A stretch of DNA of 64,000 bases from Oceanobacillus limi (GTDB lineage Bacteria; Bacillota; Bacilli; Bacillales; Amphibacillaceae), in the NCBI RefSeq assembly GCF_900111445.1, contig NZ_FOHE01000002.1, positions 186,001 to 250,000 on the forward strand, read 5' to 3'. This document shows positions 43,820 to 53,970 of this stretch, piece after piece. The notes under the pieces were generated by a model. The model searched no databases. It was given only the letters and a program-made list of their open reading frames with translations, and was not told the origin of the DNA. Position 1 is the first letter of the stretch, and every line of letters starts with the position of its first letter. The translations under genes and the position numbers were made by a program.

Positions 43820-44332
43820 TTACGCCTCCCCTCTGACATTTGCTTTACCAAGGTATAACATTCCATTTTCAACTTTATGATCATATAAATCTAATGGCCT
43901 TGTAGGTGGAGTACCTTCAATATTTGTACCATCCTTATAGTAGCGTCCATCATGACATGGGCAGTAAAACTGATTTGGATGATCGTCATTACCTTCCCAA
44001 GAAACAACACAACCGAGGTGTGTACAAGTAGGAGACAGTGCCATTATCTCATCATTATCATCTTTAAAAACCCATGCAGACTTACTTACCTTAGATTCAT
44101 ACCAGCCGTCCACCTGGTCAATTTTCCAATCGACACGTTGTGGTTCTGTTGTAATATCTTCAACAGCTAATCCAACATTCGCATATTCACCAGCACTTGA
44201 TGGTTTTAATACAGGATCAATTGCCATACGTATTGGTGAAATTAGTAGTCCTGCTGCCATAAATCCACCTACACCTGTTAGGGTGTAATTTAGAAATTGT
44301 CGACGGGACACTTGTTGCTTTTCTTCACTCAT
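43820..44332 (-). CDS. qcrA: Menaquinol-cytochrome c reductase, Rieske iron-sulfur subunit QcrA
   Basis: A 170-residue Rieske protein. A twin-arginine signal (SRRQFLN, residues 9-15) precedes the membrane helix. The 2Fe-2S site is C103, H105, C124 and H127, with a disulfide C108-C126 (CTHLGC and CPCHDGR). The signal means that it is a predicted substrate for the tat genes at 2-3.6 kb. It is the first gene of qcrABC. Confidence 0.97.
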   Translation of the reverse strand: MSEEKQQVSRRQFLNYTLTGVGGFMAAGLLISPIRMAIDPVLKPSSAGEYANVGLAVEDITTEPQRVDWKIDQVDGWYESKVSKSAWVFKDDNDEIMALSPTCTHLGCVVSWEGNDDHPNQFYCPCHDGRYYKDGTNIEGTPPTRPLDLYDHKVENGMLYLGKANVRGEA

Positions 44333-44493
44333 GATTTTCCCCCCTCTTTACATTAATCACGGACAATATTTTAATCAGATTACTAGGACATTACCATGAT
44401 AGCGCAAACTATCAGCTTGGTCAATAAATAATGCCATTTGTTACGAAAAGTTTTTAATTTCACCTGGAAATTAATATATGTATTGTTTAGTTA

Positions 44494-44952
44494 TTACCAA
44501 TAAGACCTTATTAATTCAACAATTTGTTTTACTTGCTCACGAATTAATACTTGCATCTCTTCAGAATGAACATCACCTGATTGAAATCCTGGTAACCACA
44601 AAAAATTACCGTCTAAAGTATTTTCAAGCTTTTTCCAAGTTGAATCGAATGAGAGAAAGAAAATATGTTGAAAGGGTTGTTGCTTTATATCATTAACCCA
44701 ATTATTAATTCTCTCCACCTCTTGTTCTTTATCAGTAGATTTCAAATAATTATAACCTGGAATTAGTAAAACCCTTCCGGTGAGCTCTTTTTCTATTTCA
44801 CTCGAAAAAATAGCAAGTACCTCGGATGCAAAAGCATTTTTACCAGCAGTTGAATCTTGTGATAACTCAAATGGTATTAAAGGAAAAATTACCGTATCTA
44901 TATATTCTTTTGCACTTAGGTATTTTTCAATGTCTTGTTCATTCCACTTCAT
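44494..44952 (-). CDS. ypiF: YpiF family protein (DUF2487)
   Basis: A 152-residue soluble protein of the DUF2487/YpiF family. It shows the conserved N-terminal KWNEQDIEKYLSAKEYIDT and VIFPLIPFEL, and a middle HIFFLSFDSTWKK. It sits between ypiB and qcrA as in B. subtilis, where it is the first gene of the qcr transcript region. No function is known. It ends about 160 bases before the qcrA start. Confidence 0.88.
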   Translation of the reverse strand: MKWNEQDIEKYLSAKEYIDTVIFPLIPFELSQDSTAGKNAFASEVLAIFSSEIEKELTGRVLLIPGYNYLKSTDKEQEVERINNWVNDIKQQPFQHIFFLSFDSTWKKLENTLDGNFLWLPGFQSGDVHSEEMQVLIREQVKQIVELIRSYW

Positions 44953-45057
44953 GAGAACTCACCCTTCTATTATTGTTAACTGTCACCAATATTTTATAAT
45001 ATTTCTTCTAAATTTTATCTCAATTAAACAAAAAAAATCAACCTATTGCAATTACAA

Positions 45058-45618
45058 TTAAGGTTGATAAAATGAATTCTTTTCGAGACTTTTTAGTTCT
45101 TTTACTAATTTATGAAACTCTTCCTCCCTTTTTTCATCAAGGGCGAGATCGATTTTTTTCAATAAATCTTTTTCCTTAAAGCTACGTAATGAGTAATCCA
45201 ATAATCGCTGTGCAAGATCCTTATCTTTTCGGGTAATAAAGTATTCATCTGGTACAAATGGATTATCCTCTAAAACAGCAGCATATAACGTGTTTTGATG
45301 CGCTTTTTTGAAGTTTAGCTGGATATAAAGAGGATCCTTTTGATTTAGGCGGATATCATGAAATGATTTTTCAGGATCCGTCGTAACTAAATGATCTTTG
45401 TAAAACCGAAACGGTACTTCTTTTGAGCAATGACTGGAAATAATGATGCTTCTAGGGCAAAATTTTGCATCACGTACAAAATGAACATTGGATAATAATT
45501 CCTGATGATTGATTAAATAGTTCAAAATCCAAACACTTTCTCTCTTTTTTAGCTGATAGTTATTAAGAAACCATTGGATAAAACTTTTTTTATCTTTAAC
45601 AGAAATAGGAGTTTGCAC
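45058..45618 (-). CDS. ypiB: YpiB family protein (UPF0302)
   Basis: A 186-residue protein of the UPF0302/YpiB family. The N-terminal FIQWFLNNYQLKKRESVWIL and KFCPRSIIIS, and a C-terminal helical IDLALDEKREEEFHKLVKEL segment (an IDEAL-type domain) are typical. The partner YpiA is encoded just upstream. It is a GTG start with AAGGAGG 12 bases upstream, longer than usual, but a TAA three codons earlier leaves no other choice. The family interacts with RNA processing and qcr mRNA control in B. subtilis only by report of regulation of QcrA levels. I cannot confirm this from sequence. Confidence 0.85.
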   Translation of the reverse strand: MQTPISVKDKKSFIQWFLNNYQLKKRESVWILNYLINHQELLSNVHFVRDAKFCPRSIIISSHCSKEVPFRFYKDHLVTTDPEKSFHDIRLNQKDPLYIQLNFKKAHQNTLYAAVLEDNPFVPDEYFITRKDKDLAQRLLDYSLRSFKEKDLLKKIDLALDEKREEEFHKLVKELKSLEKNSFYQP

Positions 45619-45690
45619 CTTGGACGATTACCTCCTTCATCATCCTTTTCCAAAGTGAAGGAATTCCTAAAAACCAACACCTGTTATTCA

Positions 45691-46944
45691 TTATAACTGT
45701 CTTAATCGTTCGACATATTCACGTATCGTTTCATCTAGAGGTTGTAAAGCTAAGTATTCATCAAATACTTGAGTTGCTTCTTTCTTCCTCCCTTCTTCAA
45801 CAAGAAAATATCCATATTCTTTTAAGAAGTCACTATCATGTTGTAAGCTATTATATGCTTCCTTATAGTGGTTTAATGCATCCTTAAACGATTCTATTTC
45901 ATTGTATGCTCGTGCAACTTCCCATTCATATATAGGATCATCTGCCCCTGTTCTTTTCGTTTCGAGTACCAATTCAACAATTTCTTCATGTTTTTCTTTC
46001 TCTTTGAGTAATTCTATTAGAAATAACACAGCTTCTTTATAATCTACATCAAGTGCAATTGCTTGACGTACAAACGATTCACTTTCTACGTCATGCCCTA
46101 ATTTATGGGCTAGTTTCCCTGTATAAAAATAAAGCTCTTTATTAAACTCGTCTACTTTTATACCCTTTTGGGAGGTATCAAATGCTTCTTGAATCAATTC
46201 TTCTTCTTCATATGCTTTGGCTAACTGAAAATAAGCTGTATGATAGTAGGAATCTTGTTCAATCACTTTTTCCCATACATGAATTGCAATATCTTTTCGG
46301 TTTGCTTGAAAAGCAGTTATACCATATTTGAATAATGTATCAACATTCTCATGATCTTCTTTTTGGTAGTAGTTTAGTGCAGCTTCATATTCGCCTACAC
46401 TGGCATATGCTTCTGCTAGCCGCTCATATATAGAGATTGAAGCAACTTCATTTGTTTGTTGTGCCACTTTCTCGTAGTGCGTAATTGACTTATTGCTTTC
46501 TCCAATAAAGAAATATAGCTCTCCAAGAGCAAAATCAATAATAATTTCATTTGGGTTTTTATTCTTAGCTAGCAATAGTTTTTGCTCTGCCACCTCATGT
46601 AGTCCTTGGGCTTGATATAAATCTGCTAACTGGATTAATGCTTGCGTATAGGCCTCATCGTCTTCTGCAATATTACCCAACAGATTAATAGCTTCCTCAT
46701 CATTTTCCTGTTCAATATAAATGTCAGCTAGCATGATTTTAAGGTCGCTTTCATCCGGGTAGTTTTGTAGTAAATCTTGTAAAATTTCCTTTGCTTCGTT
46801 TAGAAGTCCCCATTGAATAAATAACTCTGCTATTGTGTATTTTTCTTCTTCATTCGCAGTTGGTATATATTGCTCTAATAGCTCTATGGCCTCTTCATTC
46901 TGATTATTCTCCATTAAGCCTAACGCTCTCATTATTGTATCCAT
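45691..46944 (-). CDS. ypiA: TPR protein YpiA
   Basis: A 417-residue, acidic protein built of about eleven tetratricopeptide repeats (for example AEDDEAYTQALIQLADLYQA and EYEAALNYYQKEDH). Such repeats bind partner proteins. YpiA was reported to work with YpiB in controlling qcr levels in B. subtilis. The start at MDTIMRALGLM has a reasonable upstream site, and the length is that of the family. It lies between aroA and ypiB. Confidence 0.92.
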   Translation of the reverse strand: MDTIMRALGLMENNQNEEAIELLEQYIPTANEEEKYTIAELFIQWGLLNEAKEILQDLLQNYPDESDLKIMLADIYIEQENDEEAINLLGNIAEDDEAYTQALIQLADLYQAQGLHEVAEQKLLLAKNKNPNEIIIDFALGELYFFIGESNKSITHYEKVAQQTNEVASISIYERLAEAYASVGEYEAALNYYQKEDHENVDTLFKYGITAFQANRKDIAIHVWEKVIEQDSYYHTAYFQLAKAYEEEELIQEAFDTSQKGIKVDEFNKELYFYTGKLAHKLGHDVESESFVRQAIALDVDYKEAVLFLIELLKEKEKHEEIVELVLETKRTGADDPIYEWEVARAYNEIESFKDALNHYKEAYNSLQHDSDFLKEYGYFLVEEGRKKEATQVFDEYLALQPLDETIREYVERLRQL

Positions 46945-47007
46945 AAAATAATCATCCTTTATACACGGTAATATGTAAATTTTAAACGTTCACTCTACTG
47001 ATGTAAA

Positions 47008-47034
47008 ATAAGAGAACCTCATACAGAGATTCCC
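47008..47034 (-). terminator. Terminator of aroA
   Basis: A 9-bp stem with two G-T pairs (47012-47020 with 47026-47034). On the minus strand TTATTTTAC follows. Confidence 0.6.
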
Positions 47035-47039
47035 TGAAA

Positions 47040-48332
47040 TTATTCGGATGAAGTTAGCTTTTTTAGATCATCGAAAAAATTAGGATAAGAAATGGCTATT
47101 GATTGTGATTCATCCAGTTCTATTTCTCCTCGAACGATTAACGACGCAACAACACACATCATAGCAATTCGGTGGTCACCATATGAAGATACTTTTCCAC
47201 CAGTTAAAGTCGTTTTACCGTGTATAATCATCCCATCATCTGTAGATTCAATTGAGGCTCCCATTGTCTGTAACACTTCTACAATCGCTTTAATTCGATC
47301 TGTTTCTTTAACCCTAAGTTCTTTTGCATTACGAATAATGGTCTTACCATCTGCCTGAGTAGCTAACAGAGCGATTATTGGTATCTCATCAATTAACCTT
47401 GGGATAATTTCTCCCTCAATTATAATCCCTTTTAAAGTAGACTGCATTACTGTAATATCACCCATAGGCTCACCGCTATTACTTGTTTCATTTTCAATGA
47501 TTAGTTTCCCGCCCATTTGCGTTAGGACCTCAAGAATACCTGTACGTGTTTTATTTAAGCCGACGTTTTTCAAAGTAACTTGACTGTTTGGAATTATAGC
47601 TGCAGCAACCATAAAAAATGCCGCTGATGATATGTCGCCAGGAATAAAAATGTCCTGTGCAGTAAAATCTTTTCCTGGTTGAATCGTCATTCGATCGCCT
47701 TCAATTTCTAAATTGGCACCAAATGCTTGTAGCATATTTTCGGTATGGTTTCTAGTTGGAGTTTTTTCAATAATTGTAGTTGGTCCATCCGCGTTTAAAC
47801 CAGCAAACAGAAGTGCAGATTTTACTTGGGCACTCTTGACCGGTAATTCATATGTCATTCCTTTTAGTTTCCTACCTCTAATTGACAATGGTAAGTTTTT
47901 CCCTTCGTTGCGTCCTTCTATCTGAGCATTCATTTGCTTTAGTGGGATGACTATGCGATCCATCGGCCGTTGTGTCAAGGAGACATCACCATAGACGACA
48001 GAAAAGAACGGTAACCCCGCTAATAATCCACACATTAATCGAGCAGTTGTTCCTGAATTTCCGAAATATAGTGGTTGATTGGGCTCTTTCAGACTGCCTA
48101 GACCCTTTCCTTCAACAATTAACTGATTATCTTGTTTTTCGATAACCACTCCCATTGATCGAAAGACGTCTACTGTTCGCATACAATCTTCTCCATCAAG
48201 AAAGTGTGTAATATTACTAGTCCCTTTTGCAAGTGATGCAAAAATCACTGCTCGGTGTGAGATCGACTTATCTCCAGGAACTTCAATTTCTCCATCTAGT
48301 GGGACATTAATAGGTAAGAATAATTCTCCCAT
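47040..48332 (-). CDS. aroA: 3-phosphoshikimate 1-carboxyvinyltransferase (EPSP synthase)
   Basis: A 430-residue enzyme that joins phosphoenolpyruvate and shikimate-3-phosphate. Signatures are DKSISHRAVIFASLA (Lys at about residue 21), FGNSGTTARLMCGLLAG, QRPMDRI and the C-terminal YGDHRIAMMCVVA. In B. subtilis it is called aroE. It lies 21 bases after aroB, but in B. subtilis aroH, trpEDCFBA, hisC and tyrA lie in between. These are missing here. Confidence 0.97.
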   Translation of the reverse strand: MGELFLPINVPLDGEIEVPGDKSISHRAVIFASLAKGTSNITHFLDGEDCMRTVDVFRSMGVVIEKQDNQLIVEGKGLGSLKEPNQPLYFGNSGTTARLMCGLLAGLPFFSVVYGDVSLTQRPMDRIVIPLKQMNAQIEGRNEGKNLPLSIRGRKLKGMTYELPVKSAQVKSALLFAGLNADGPTTIIEKTPTRNHTENMLQAFGANLEIEGDRMTIQPGKDFTAQDIFIPGDISSAAFFMVAAAIIPNSQVTLKNVGLNKTRTGILEVLTQMGGKLIIENETSNSGEPMGDITVMQSTLKGIIIEGEIIPRLIDEIPIIALLATQADGKTIIRNAKELRVKETDRIKAIVEVLQTMGASIESTDDGMIIHGKTTLTGGKVSSYGDHRIAMMCVVASLIVRGEIELDESQSIAISYPNFFDDLKKLTSSE

Positions 48333-48353
48333 TCCATCACCTTTCCTTTTTCT

Positions 48354-49439
48354 TCATTCCCAGTTTTCCCGTTGTCGAAGCTGCTCCAAAAATAAAAATA
48401 AATATTCATTAATTTTTTCGTTACCTAATTCAACCATAACGGGAACCCCTATGTCCTTTAGCAGCACCATTTGAATTGATTGGCTAACGGTTTTCTTATC
48501 AACTTTCATTCTTGAGAATAGTTTATTTATATTTAATTGCTCAACAGGAAAAGGATAATCATTCATTTTTAACCATTGATAGAAGCGCTTTACTTTCATA
48601 TCCATATCGAATTCTTTTTCGCTGATGGTTAATGCAAATAACAATCCAATAGCAACAGATTCGCCATGTGTCAAATTTCCATACCCTAACTCCGCTTCCA
48701 AAGCATGCCCGAAAGTATGTCCAAGATTTAAATACTTTCTGTTCCCTAATTCCCGTTCATCTTCCTCCACAATCGTAGCCTTTGTTGTTATCCCCTTCTC
48801 CAAATGTTCGATTAAATGTTCATTACGAAGAAACTGTAGATTGGTATTCAGTAATTCATCATAAAAGCTTTCATCTGATAACAAGGCCTCTTTTATCAAT
48901 TCTGCATAACCAGAACGTATCTCTTTTAAAGGTAATGTATCCAGCATTTCAATATCATAAACTACCATTTTGGGAGGATAAAAACTTCCGATTAAATTTT
49001 TCCCATTTTCATGGTTAATAGCTACTTTCCCGCCAACGCTACTATCATGTGCTAATATTGTCGTCGGCACCTGAATGTAGTCAATCCCCCGCATGTAGGT
49101 TGCGGCTACGAAACCAGCTAAATCTCCTACAACACCTCCACCAAATGCAATTAATAACGAAGAGCGATCCAATCCATATTCTATCGCAGCAGAATGGAGT
49201 TGATAGAACTGCTCAATGCTTTTGGAAGATTCACCAGCAGGAATGGTGGCATGATGTACCTTATTATGATTCAGCGATTGTAGAAAGGAATTTAAATACA
49301 ACTTCTCGAGGTGATCATCGGTAACCACTAATATAGAAGAGTAATCTTCTTTTAAAACTTCATTCAATTGAAATCGAATGGATTCACCAATATATATAGG
49401 GTAGGTATGGGAACTAGACTTAATTATGATTTCTTTCAT
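48354..49439 (-). CDS. aroB: 3-dehydroquinate synthase
   Basis: A 361-residue enzyme that cyclises DAHP to 3-dehydroquinate. The NAD/metal motifs GGGVVGDLAGFVAATYMRG (split: GGGVVGDLAGF), DSSVGGKVAIN and the C-terminal HTFGHALEAELGYG are intact. ATG 49439 overlaps the aroC stop by one base (TAATG), and AAGGTG lies six bases upstream. A start three codons earlier has no site. Translation is coupled to aroC. Confidence 0.96.
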   Translation of the reverse strand: MKEIIIKSSSHTYPIYIGESIRFQLNEVLKEDYSSILVVTDDHLEKLYLNSFLQSLNHNKVHHATIPAGESSKSIEQFYQLHSAAIEYGLDRSSLLIAFGGGVVGDLAGFVAATYMRGIDYIQVPTTILAHDSSVGGKVAINHENGKNLIGSFYPPKMVVYDIEMLDTLPLKEIRSGYAELIKEALLSDESFYDELLNTNLQFLRNEHLIEHLEKGITTKATIVEEDERELGNRKYLNLGHTFGHALEAELGYGNLTHGESVAIGLLFALTISEKEFDMDMKVKRFYQWLKMNDYPFPVEQLNINKLFSRMKVDKKTVSQSIQMVLLKDIGVPVMVELGNEKINEYLFLFLEQLRQRENWE

Positions 49440-50605
49440 TAGAAACACCTTAATTCTTCACGGTATTCATCTATAGCCTGCTTTAATTTAGGAAATTGGT
49501 CGTGTGGAAATTGCTCAAGAATTGCTTTAGCAATTTCGAATGCAACAACATGTTCCATTACAACCGCAGCTGCTGGAACAGCACAGGAATCTGATCGTTC
49601 AATACTCGCCTGAAAAGGTTCCTTTGTTTCGATATCGACACTTTGAAGCGGTTTGTACAGTGTTGGGATAGGTTTCATTACACCCTTTATGACAAGCGGC
49701 ATCCCAGTTGTCATTCCGCCTTCAAAACCACCCAAACGGTTCGTTTTTCGGTAATATCCACGTTGAGCATCCCAAGCAATCTCATCATGAACCTCACTCC
49801 CATTTTTTCTCGCAGCATCAAAACCGATACCAAATTCGACACCTTTAAAAGCGTTTATACTAACTACTGCGCCCGCAATTCTGCTATCTAGTTTTCGGTC
49901 ATAATGAACATAAGAGCCAACACCTGCTGGCACTCCTTCAACATTTACCTCGACCACACCACCTATCGAATCACCATCTTTTTTTGCTTGATCTATAGCA
50001 TCCATCATCTGTTGTTCAACCTTTTTATCAAGGGTCCGAACAGGAGAAGCTTCTGAGATCTCTTGTTTACTTTTTACTTTCATATCTGATGTAACGCACG
50101 CTTGTATACCTGCAATTTCTTTAACATGACCACATATGTCAATTCCTAGCTGGGAGAGCATGTTTTTTGCAACTGACCCTGCCGCAACCCGAGCAGCAGT
50201 TTCCCTTGCAGAGGAGCGCTCTAATACATTACGCATATCTCGATGACCGTATTTCAAAGCTCCATTCAAGTCTGCGTGTCCAGGTCGGGGTTTTGTTACC
50301 ACTCTTCTTAATTTTGTATCTTCCTTAATCGGTTCTTCTCCCATAATATCTGTCCAATGTTTATAATCATCATTGTGTATTACTAATGAAATAGGTGATC
50401 CCAATGTATACCCGTGTCGAATACCACTTGTAATTTCAACGAGATCTTTTTCAATTTGCATTCTCTTCCCTCGCCCATGCCCTTTTTGTCTTCGTAGCAA
50501 TGATTCATTTATCGTATCCTTTACCAATGGCATCTGAGCTGGGATACCTTCAATAATTGTTGTTACTTGTTTTCCGTGGGATTCACCCGCCGTTAAATAA
50601 CGCAT
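49439..50605 (-). CDS. aroC: Chorismate synthase
   Basis: A 388-residue enzyme that makes chorismate. The N-terminal GESHGKQV and the [21 protein letters not shown] and [14 protein letters not shown] blocks are typical of the long Gram-positive type. It is the first gene of aroC-aroB-aroA (called aroF in B. subtilis). AGGAGG lies just upstream. It heads the final part of the shikimate pathway, which supplies aromatic amino acids, folate and menaquinone. Confidence 0.97.
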   Translation of the reverse strand: MRYLTAGESHGKQVTTIIEGIPAQMPLVKDTINESLLRRQKGHGRGKRMQIEKDLVEITSGIRHGYTLGSPISLVIHNDDYKHWTDIMGEEPIKEDTKLRRVVTKPRPGHADLNGALKYGHRDMRNVLERSSARETAARVAAGSVAKNMLSQLGIDICGHVKEIAGIQACVTSDMKVKSKQEISEASPVRTLDKKVEQQMMDAIDQAKKDGDSIGGVVEVNVEGVPAGVGSYVHYDRKLDSRIAGAVVSINAFKGVEFGIGFDAARKNGSEVHDEIAWDAQRGYYRKTNRLGGFEGGMTTGMPLVIKGVMKPIPTLYKPLQSVDIETKEPFQASIERSDSCAVPAAAVVMEHVVAFEIAKAILEQFPHDQFPKLKQAIDEYREELRCF

Positions 50606-50744
50606 GATCTACCTCCTCTTTACACCTAAATTTTACTATAGCATATTATAAAAACGAAATTAACTAATCCATACACAACGTCCTATTAAATGTAAATGGT
50701 AGCAAAAACGTAAATCTATTGGTCTACCACAACTCTAGAGGAAA

Positions 50745-50776
50745 ATAAAATACTCTTACCCCAATAGGATAAGAGT
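50745..50776 (-). terminator. Terminator of cheR
   Basis: CTCTTA at 50753-50758 and TAAGAG at 50770-50775 with an inner CC/GG pair. On the minus strand TATTTTATTTTCC follows. The stem is modest. Confidence 0.6.
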
Positions 50777-50784
50777 GAGTAAAA

Positions 50785-51558
50785 TTAATCTTTTTGATAG
50801 AAGAATGTATCTACTAAATGTAGATTATACGCACTTGGGGAAAATATTTGCTCTGTACTCCCAACAAATAAAACTCCTTCTGGTGATAATGCTTTTGTAA
50901 AGTCAGCGTAAATTTTATCTTTTGCTTGATCGGTGAAGTATATAAGAACGTTACGGCAGATGATTAAGTCCACATTTTTCGGATAAGCATCTTCTAGTAA
51001 ATTATGTTTCTTAAATTGGATATCTTGTTTTACGCTGTCATTAATATGATATAAACTATTTTCAAATTTAAAATACTTATCCTTCATCGAAGACGGTAAA
51101 TCTTTTAGAGCAGAAGTCTGATAAATACCTTGCTTCGCTTTTTTCAAAACATTATCATCTATATCTGTAGCAATAATTGTAGTGTCAAGTTGTGGAAAAT
51201 ACTCTCGCATAATCAACGCAATACTATACGGCTCTTCTCCTGTTGAACAGGCTGCACTCCAAATTTTAAGCGTAGATTTATCCTTACTAAGCATTGGCAA
51301 AATTGTATCTATTAACACATCCCAGCGCTTTGGGTTACGGTAGAATTCGGAAACATTTATTGTAATCCGATCTACAAATTCTGCTAACAGCTTGTCGTCC
51401 TTATCAAGTGTTTCATAGTAAGAAAGAAAATCTCCATAACCACGCTTATCGCGAAGTGAAGTAAGTCTTCGCTTCATTTGAGCTTCTTTATATAAAGTGA
51501 GATCAATACCTAGTTTTAATTTAATTCTTTTGATAAATTCATAATAATCTTTCGTCAT
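50785..51558 (-). CDS. cheR: Chemotaxis protein methyltransferase CheR
   Basis: A 257-residue SAM-dependent methyltransferase. It has the N-terminal helical CheR_N domain (about 1-65), the catalytic domain with FYRNPKRWDVL and WSAACSTGEEPYSIALI, and CRNVLIYF near the end. It methylates glutamates of chemoreceptors. No other chemotaxis gene is near, and this isolated placement after ndk is the same as in B. subtilis. Confidence 0.96.
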   Translation of the reverse strand: MTKDYYEFIKRIKLKLGIDLTLYKEAQMKRRLTSLRDKRGYGDFLSYYETLDKDDKLLAEFVDRITINVSEFYRNPKRWDVLIDTILPMLSKDKSTLKIWSAACSTGEEPYSIALIMREYFPQLDTTIIATDIDDNVLKKAKQGIYQTSALKDLPSSMKDKYFKFENSLYHINDSVKQDIQFKKHNLLEDAYPKNVDLIICRNVLIYFTDQAKDKIYADFTKALSPEGVLFVGSTEQIFSPSAYNLHLVDTFFYQKD

Positions 51559-51648
51559 TTTTCCTGCCTCTTTATCTAGTTGTTAAATTTTAGGTGCAAC
51601 TCTAAAACGTAAGAGAATTGCATCGAATAGAATAATAATTCCTTATCG

Positions 51649-51678
51649 CTAATAAAATGCCTCCGTTTAAACGGAGGC
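51649..51678 (-). terminator. Terminator of ndk
   Basis: A perfect palindrome GCCTCCGTTTAAACGGAGGC (51659-51678). On the minus strand it is followed by ATTTTATT. Confidence 0.75.
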
Positions 51679-51687
51679 GCTTTCTTA

Positions 51688-52134
51688 CTAGTAAATCCAA
51701 GTACTTTCTTGTTTTGTATAGGTTAAAAGTTCTTTCGAATCAAAGAATAAGTTAATTTCTCTTTCAGCACTTTCTGGTGAATCGGATCCATGAATAATAT
51801 TTTTCCCTACTGTTACTCCATAATCACCTCGAACAGTACCCGGAGCAGCTTCAGCAGGATTTGTTTTCCCCATCATCTCACGAGCTGTTTTAATTACATT
51901 TTCTCCTTCCCATACCATTGCAAACACTGGTCCGGATGTAATGAAATCTACTAATTCACCAAAGAAAGGACGCTCTTTATGCTCACCATAATGTTCTTGT
52001 GCAAGATCATCTGATATTTGCATTAGTTTAGCTCCAACTAATGTAAAGCCCTTTTTTTCAAAACGATTTACAATTTCCCCTACTAGATTGCGTTGTACGC
52101 CGTCTGGTTTGACCATTAAAAATGTTTTCTCCAC
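51688..52134 (-). CDS. ndk: Nucleoside diphosphate kinase
   Basis: A 148-residue enzyme balancing NTP and dNTP pools. The active His is H115 in [13 protein letters not shown]. The N-terminal [17 protein letters not shown] and the RGDYG segment are conserved. The start is GTG 52134 with GAGGTG five bases upstream. A longer frame from 52191 adds 19 residues without homology. It lies between cheR and hepT. Confidence 0.96.
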   Translation of the reverse strand: MEKTFLMVKPDGVQRNLVGEIVNRFEKKGFTLVGAKLMQISDDLAQEHYGEHKERPFFGELVDFITSGPVFAMVWEGENVIKTAREMMGKTNPAEAAPGTVRGDYGVTVGKNIIHGSDSPESAEREINLFFDSKELLTYTKQESTWIY

Positions 52135-52216
52135 AATTACACCTCTTTTTAGTATGTATATTTCTTTTTGTAACCGTTTAAATTCTATCAAATTTTATAG
52201 AAAATAACAATAAAAC

Positions 52217-53194
52217 TTAGGAAGTTCTTTTTCCAATTATTTTAGCAATGTTCTCCAAGGTTGCTTTCGCTTTATTGTTCGGTAACTTACTTAAGTTCTG
52301 CATTGCCTTGTCTAAATACATATCGCTAACCCTATACGAGGCTTCGATCGCTCCAGAGTTTTTAAGCATATTAATAACATTTTTCATATCCTGGTCCGAA
52401 ACAGTAGAATCCGATTGATTAAATGTTTTTTGGACAAATTGAGCAAAAGTTGGATTATTCATTGCAAATAAAACTGGAAGTGTAACATTCCCCTGAATTA
52501 GATCATTACCAGCAGGCTTCCCTAATGCCTCTTGAGAAGAGGTGAAATCCAATATATCATCAATAATTTGATAAGACATACCTATATTATACCCATATTG
52601 ATAAAGGTAGTTTATTTCTTTATCCGATAACCCTGATGTTATTGCTCCTAGTTTACAACTCGTAGCAATTAACAGCGCTGTTTTTCGTTTAATTCGACGC
52701 AAATAAGTCCGTAGATTTTGATTCCAATCAAACTTTTCTTTCATTTGTTCGATCTCTCCAAGACTTACTTCGACTAATGTTTTAGATAACGATTGGTGTA
52801 TTGTAGGTTTTTTCAATGTTGTTATGTTTTCTAAAGCTCGTGCCAGTATATAGTCACCGGTATACATTGCTACTCGATTTCCATAACGTTTTTTTATAGT
52901 TGGCTTTCCCCTACGCAGGTCCGCATCGTCAATGACATCATCATGAACCAATGTTGCCATATGGATTAGTTCTAATGAAATGGCAACTGTTTTAATATCT
53001 TCTATATTATAATTCTCCCCGAATTGACCAGATAGCAAAACAAAGACAGGACGAATTCGTTTTCCTCCCGCCTTTAACAACTGTGTTGAAGCTTCTCTTA
53101 ATACTGGATGCTCTGCTTGAATAACCTCAGCCAATGCTTCCTCGATTAATTCTAAATCCTTTTTTAGATAACTGTATGTTTTAGCTAATTTCAT
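52217..53194 (-). CDS. hepT: Heptaprenyl diphosphate synthase component II
   Basis: A 325-residue polyprenyl synthase. The two Asp-rich motifs are LVHDDVIDDADLRRG and QIIDDILDFT. LLKAGGKRIRPVFVLLS is the IPP-binding block. With HepS it makes the C35 side chain of menaquinone. ATG 53194 follows AAAGGTG at six bases, better than a GTG three codons earlier. It is 43 bases after menG. Confidence 0.96.
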   Translation of the reverse strand: MKLAKTYSYLKKDLELIEEALAEVIQAEHPVLREASTQLLKAGGKRIRPVFVLLSGQFGENYNIEDIKTVAISLELIHMATLVHDDVIDDADLRRGKPTIKKRYGNRVAMYTGDYILARALENITTLKKPTIHQSLSKTLVEVSLGEIEQMKEKFDWNQNLRTYLRRIKRKTALLIATSCKLGAITSGLSDKEINYLYQYGYNIGMSYQIIDDILDFTSSQEALGKPAGNDLIQGNVTLPVLFAMNNPTFAQFVQKTFNQSDSTVSDQDMKNVINMLKNSGAIEASYRVSDMYLDKAMQNLSKLPNNKAKATLENIAKIIGKRTS

Positions 53195-53237
53195 GAAATT
53201 CACCTTTGAGTTAAAATACTTTATATATTGTTACTTC

Positions 53238-53942
53238 TTATTTGTAGCCCATGTGCATGGCAGCTACCCCACCAGTATAGCTTTTCACTTCAACTTGAGA
53301 AAAACCTGCCTCTAAAAACATTTGCTTCAATTCACTTTTATCCGGAAAGTTTTTTGCTGATTCGTGTAGCCATGCATACTCTTTATAACTTTTTGCAAAC
53401 AATCGTCCAAATAACGGCATTATGAAACGAAAATAAAAATAATATAATTGCCGAAACCCAAATAAAGTAGGTTGTGAAGTTTCCAGGCAAACTACTTTTC
53501 CACTAGGTTTAACAACGCGATACATCTCTTTTAATACTGTCATATAGTCAGGAACATTACGTAATCCGAAACCAATCGTTACGTAATCAAATGAGTTATC
53601 TTCAAAAGGAAGCTCCATCGCATTACCATGAATAAACTCAAGCTGTTCGTATTTTAGCTCTTTATTCTTCTCTTTTGCAACGGATAACATATTTTCACTG
53701 AAATCAAGGCCTACTATTTTCCCGTTATCTCCCACTGCCTCAGCCAATGCAATGGACCAATCTCCAGTCCCACAGCAAACATCTAACGCTGATGCATCCT
53801 TGAAAACGTTCATTCGTTCCATGACATCTTTTCTCCATGACTTATGTTTTTGAAACGAAATAATGGAATTCATGGAGTCATATTTATCGTAAATTTTTTC
53901 GAACACATGATGTACGCGTTCTTCTTTTGATTGTTCAGGCAT
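53238..53942 (-). CDS. menG: Demethylmenaquinone methyltransferase
   Basis: A 234-residue SAM methyltransferase that completes menaquinone. The SAM loop [15 protein letters not shown] and the family block [23 protein letters not shown] (split here: [12 protein letters not shown]) are visible. Start ATG 53942 follows AGAAGGA. It is flanked by hepS and hepT, which build the side chain that it receives. It is called ubiE/menH in other annotations. Confidence 0.96.
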   Translation of the reverse strand: MPEQSKEERVHHVFEKIYDKYDSMNSIISFQKHKSWRKDVMERMNVFKDASALDVCCGTGDWSIALAEAVGDNGKIVGLDFSENMLSVAKEKNKELKYEQLEFIHGNAMELPFEDNSFDYVTIGFGLRNVPDYMTVLKEMYRVVKPSGKVVCLETSQPTLFGFRQLYYFYFRFIMPLFGRLFAKSYKEYAWLHESAKNFPDKSELKQMFLEAGFSQVEVKSYTGGVAAMHMGYK

Positions 53943-53970
53943 CTTTAATCCTTCTTCCAAGTTCATGTTT

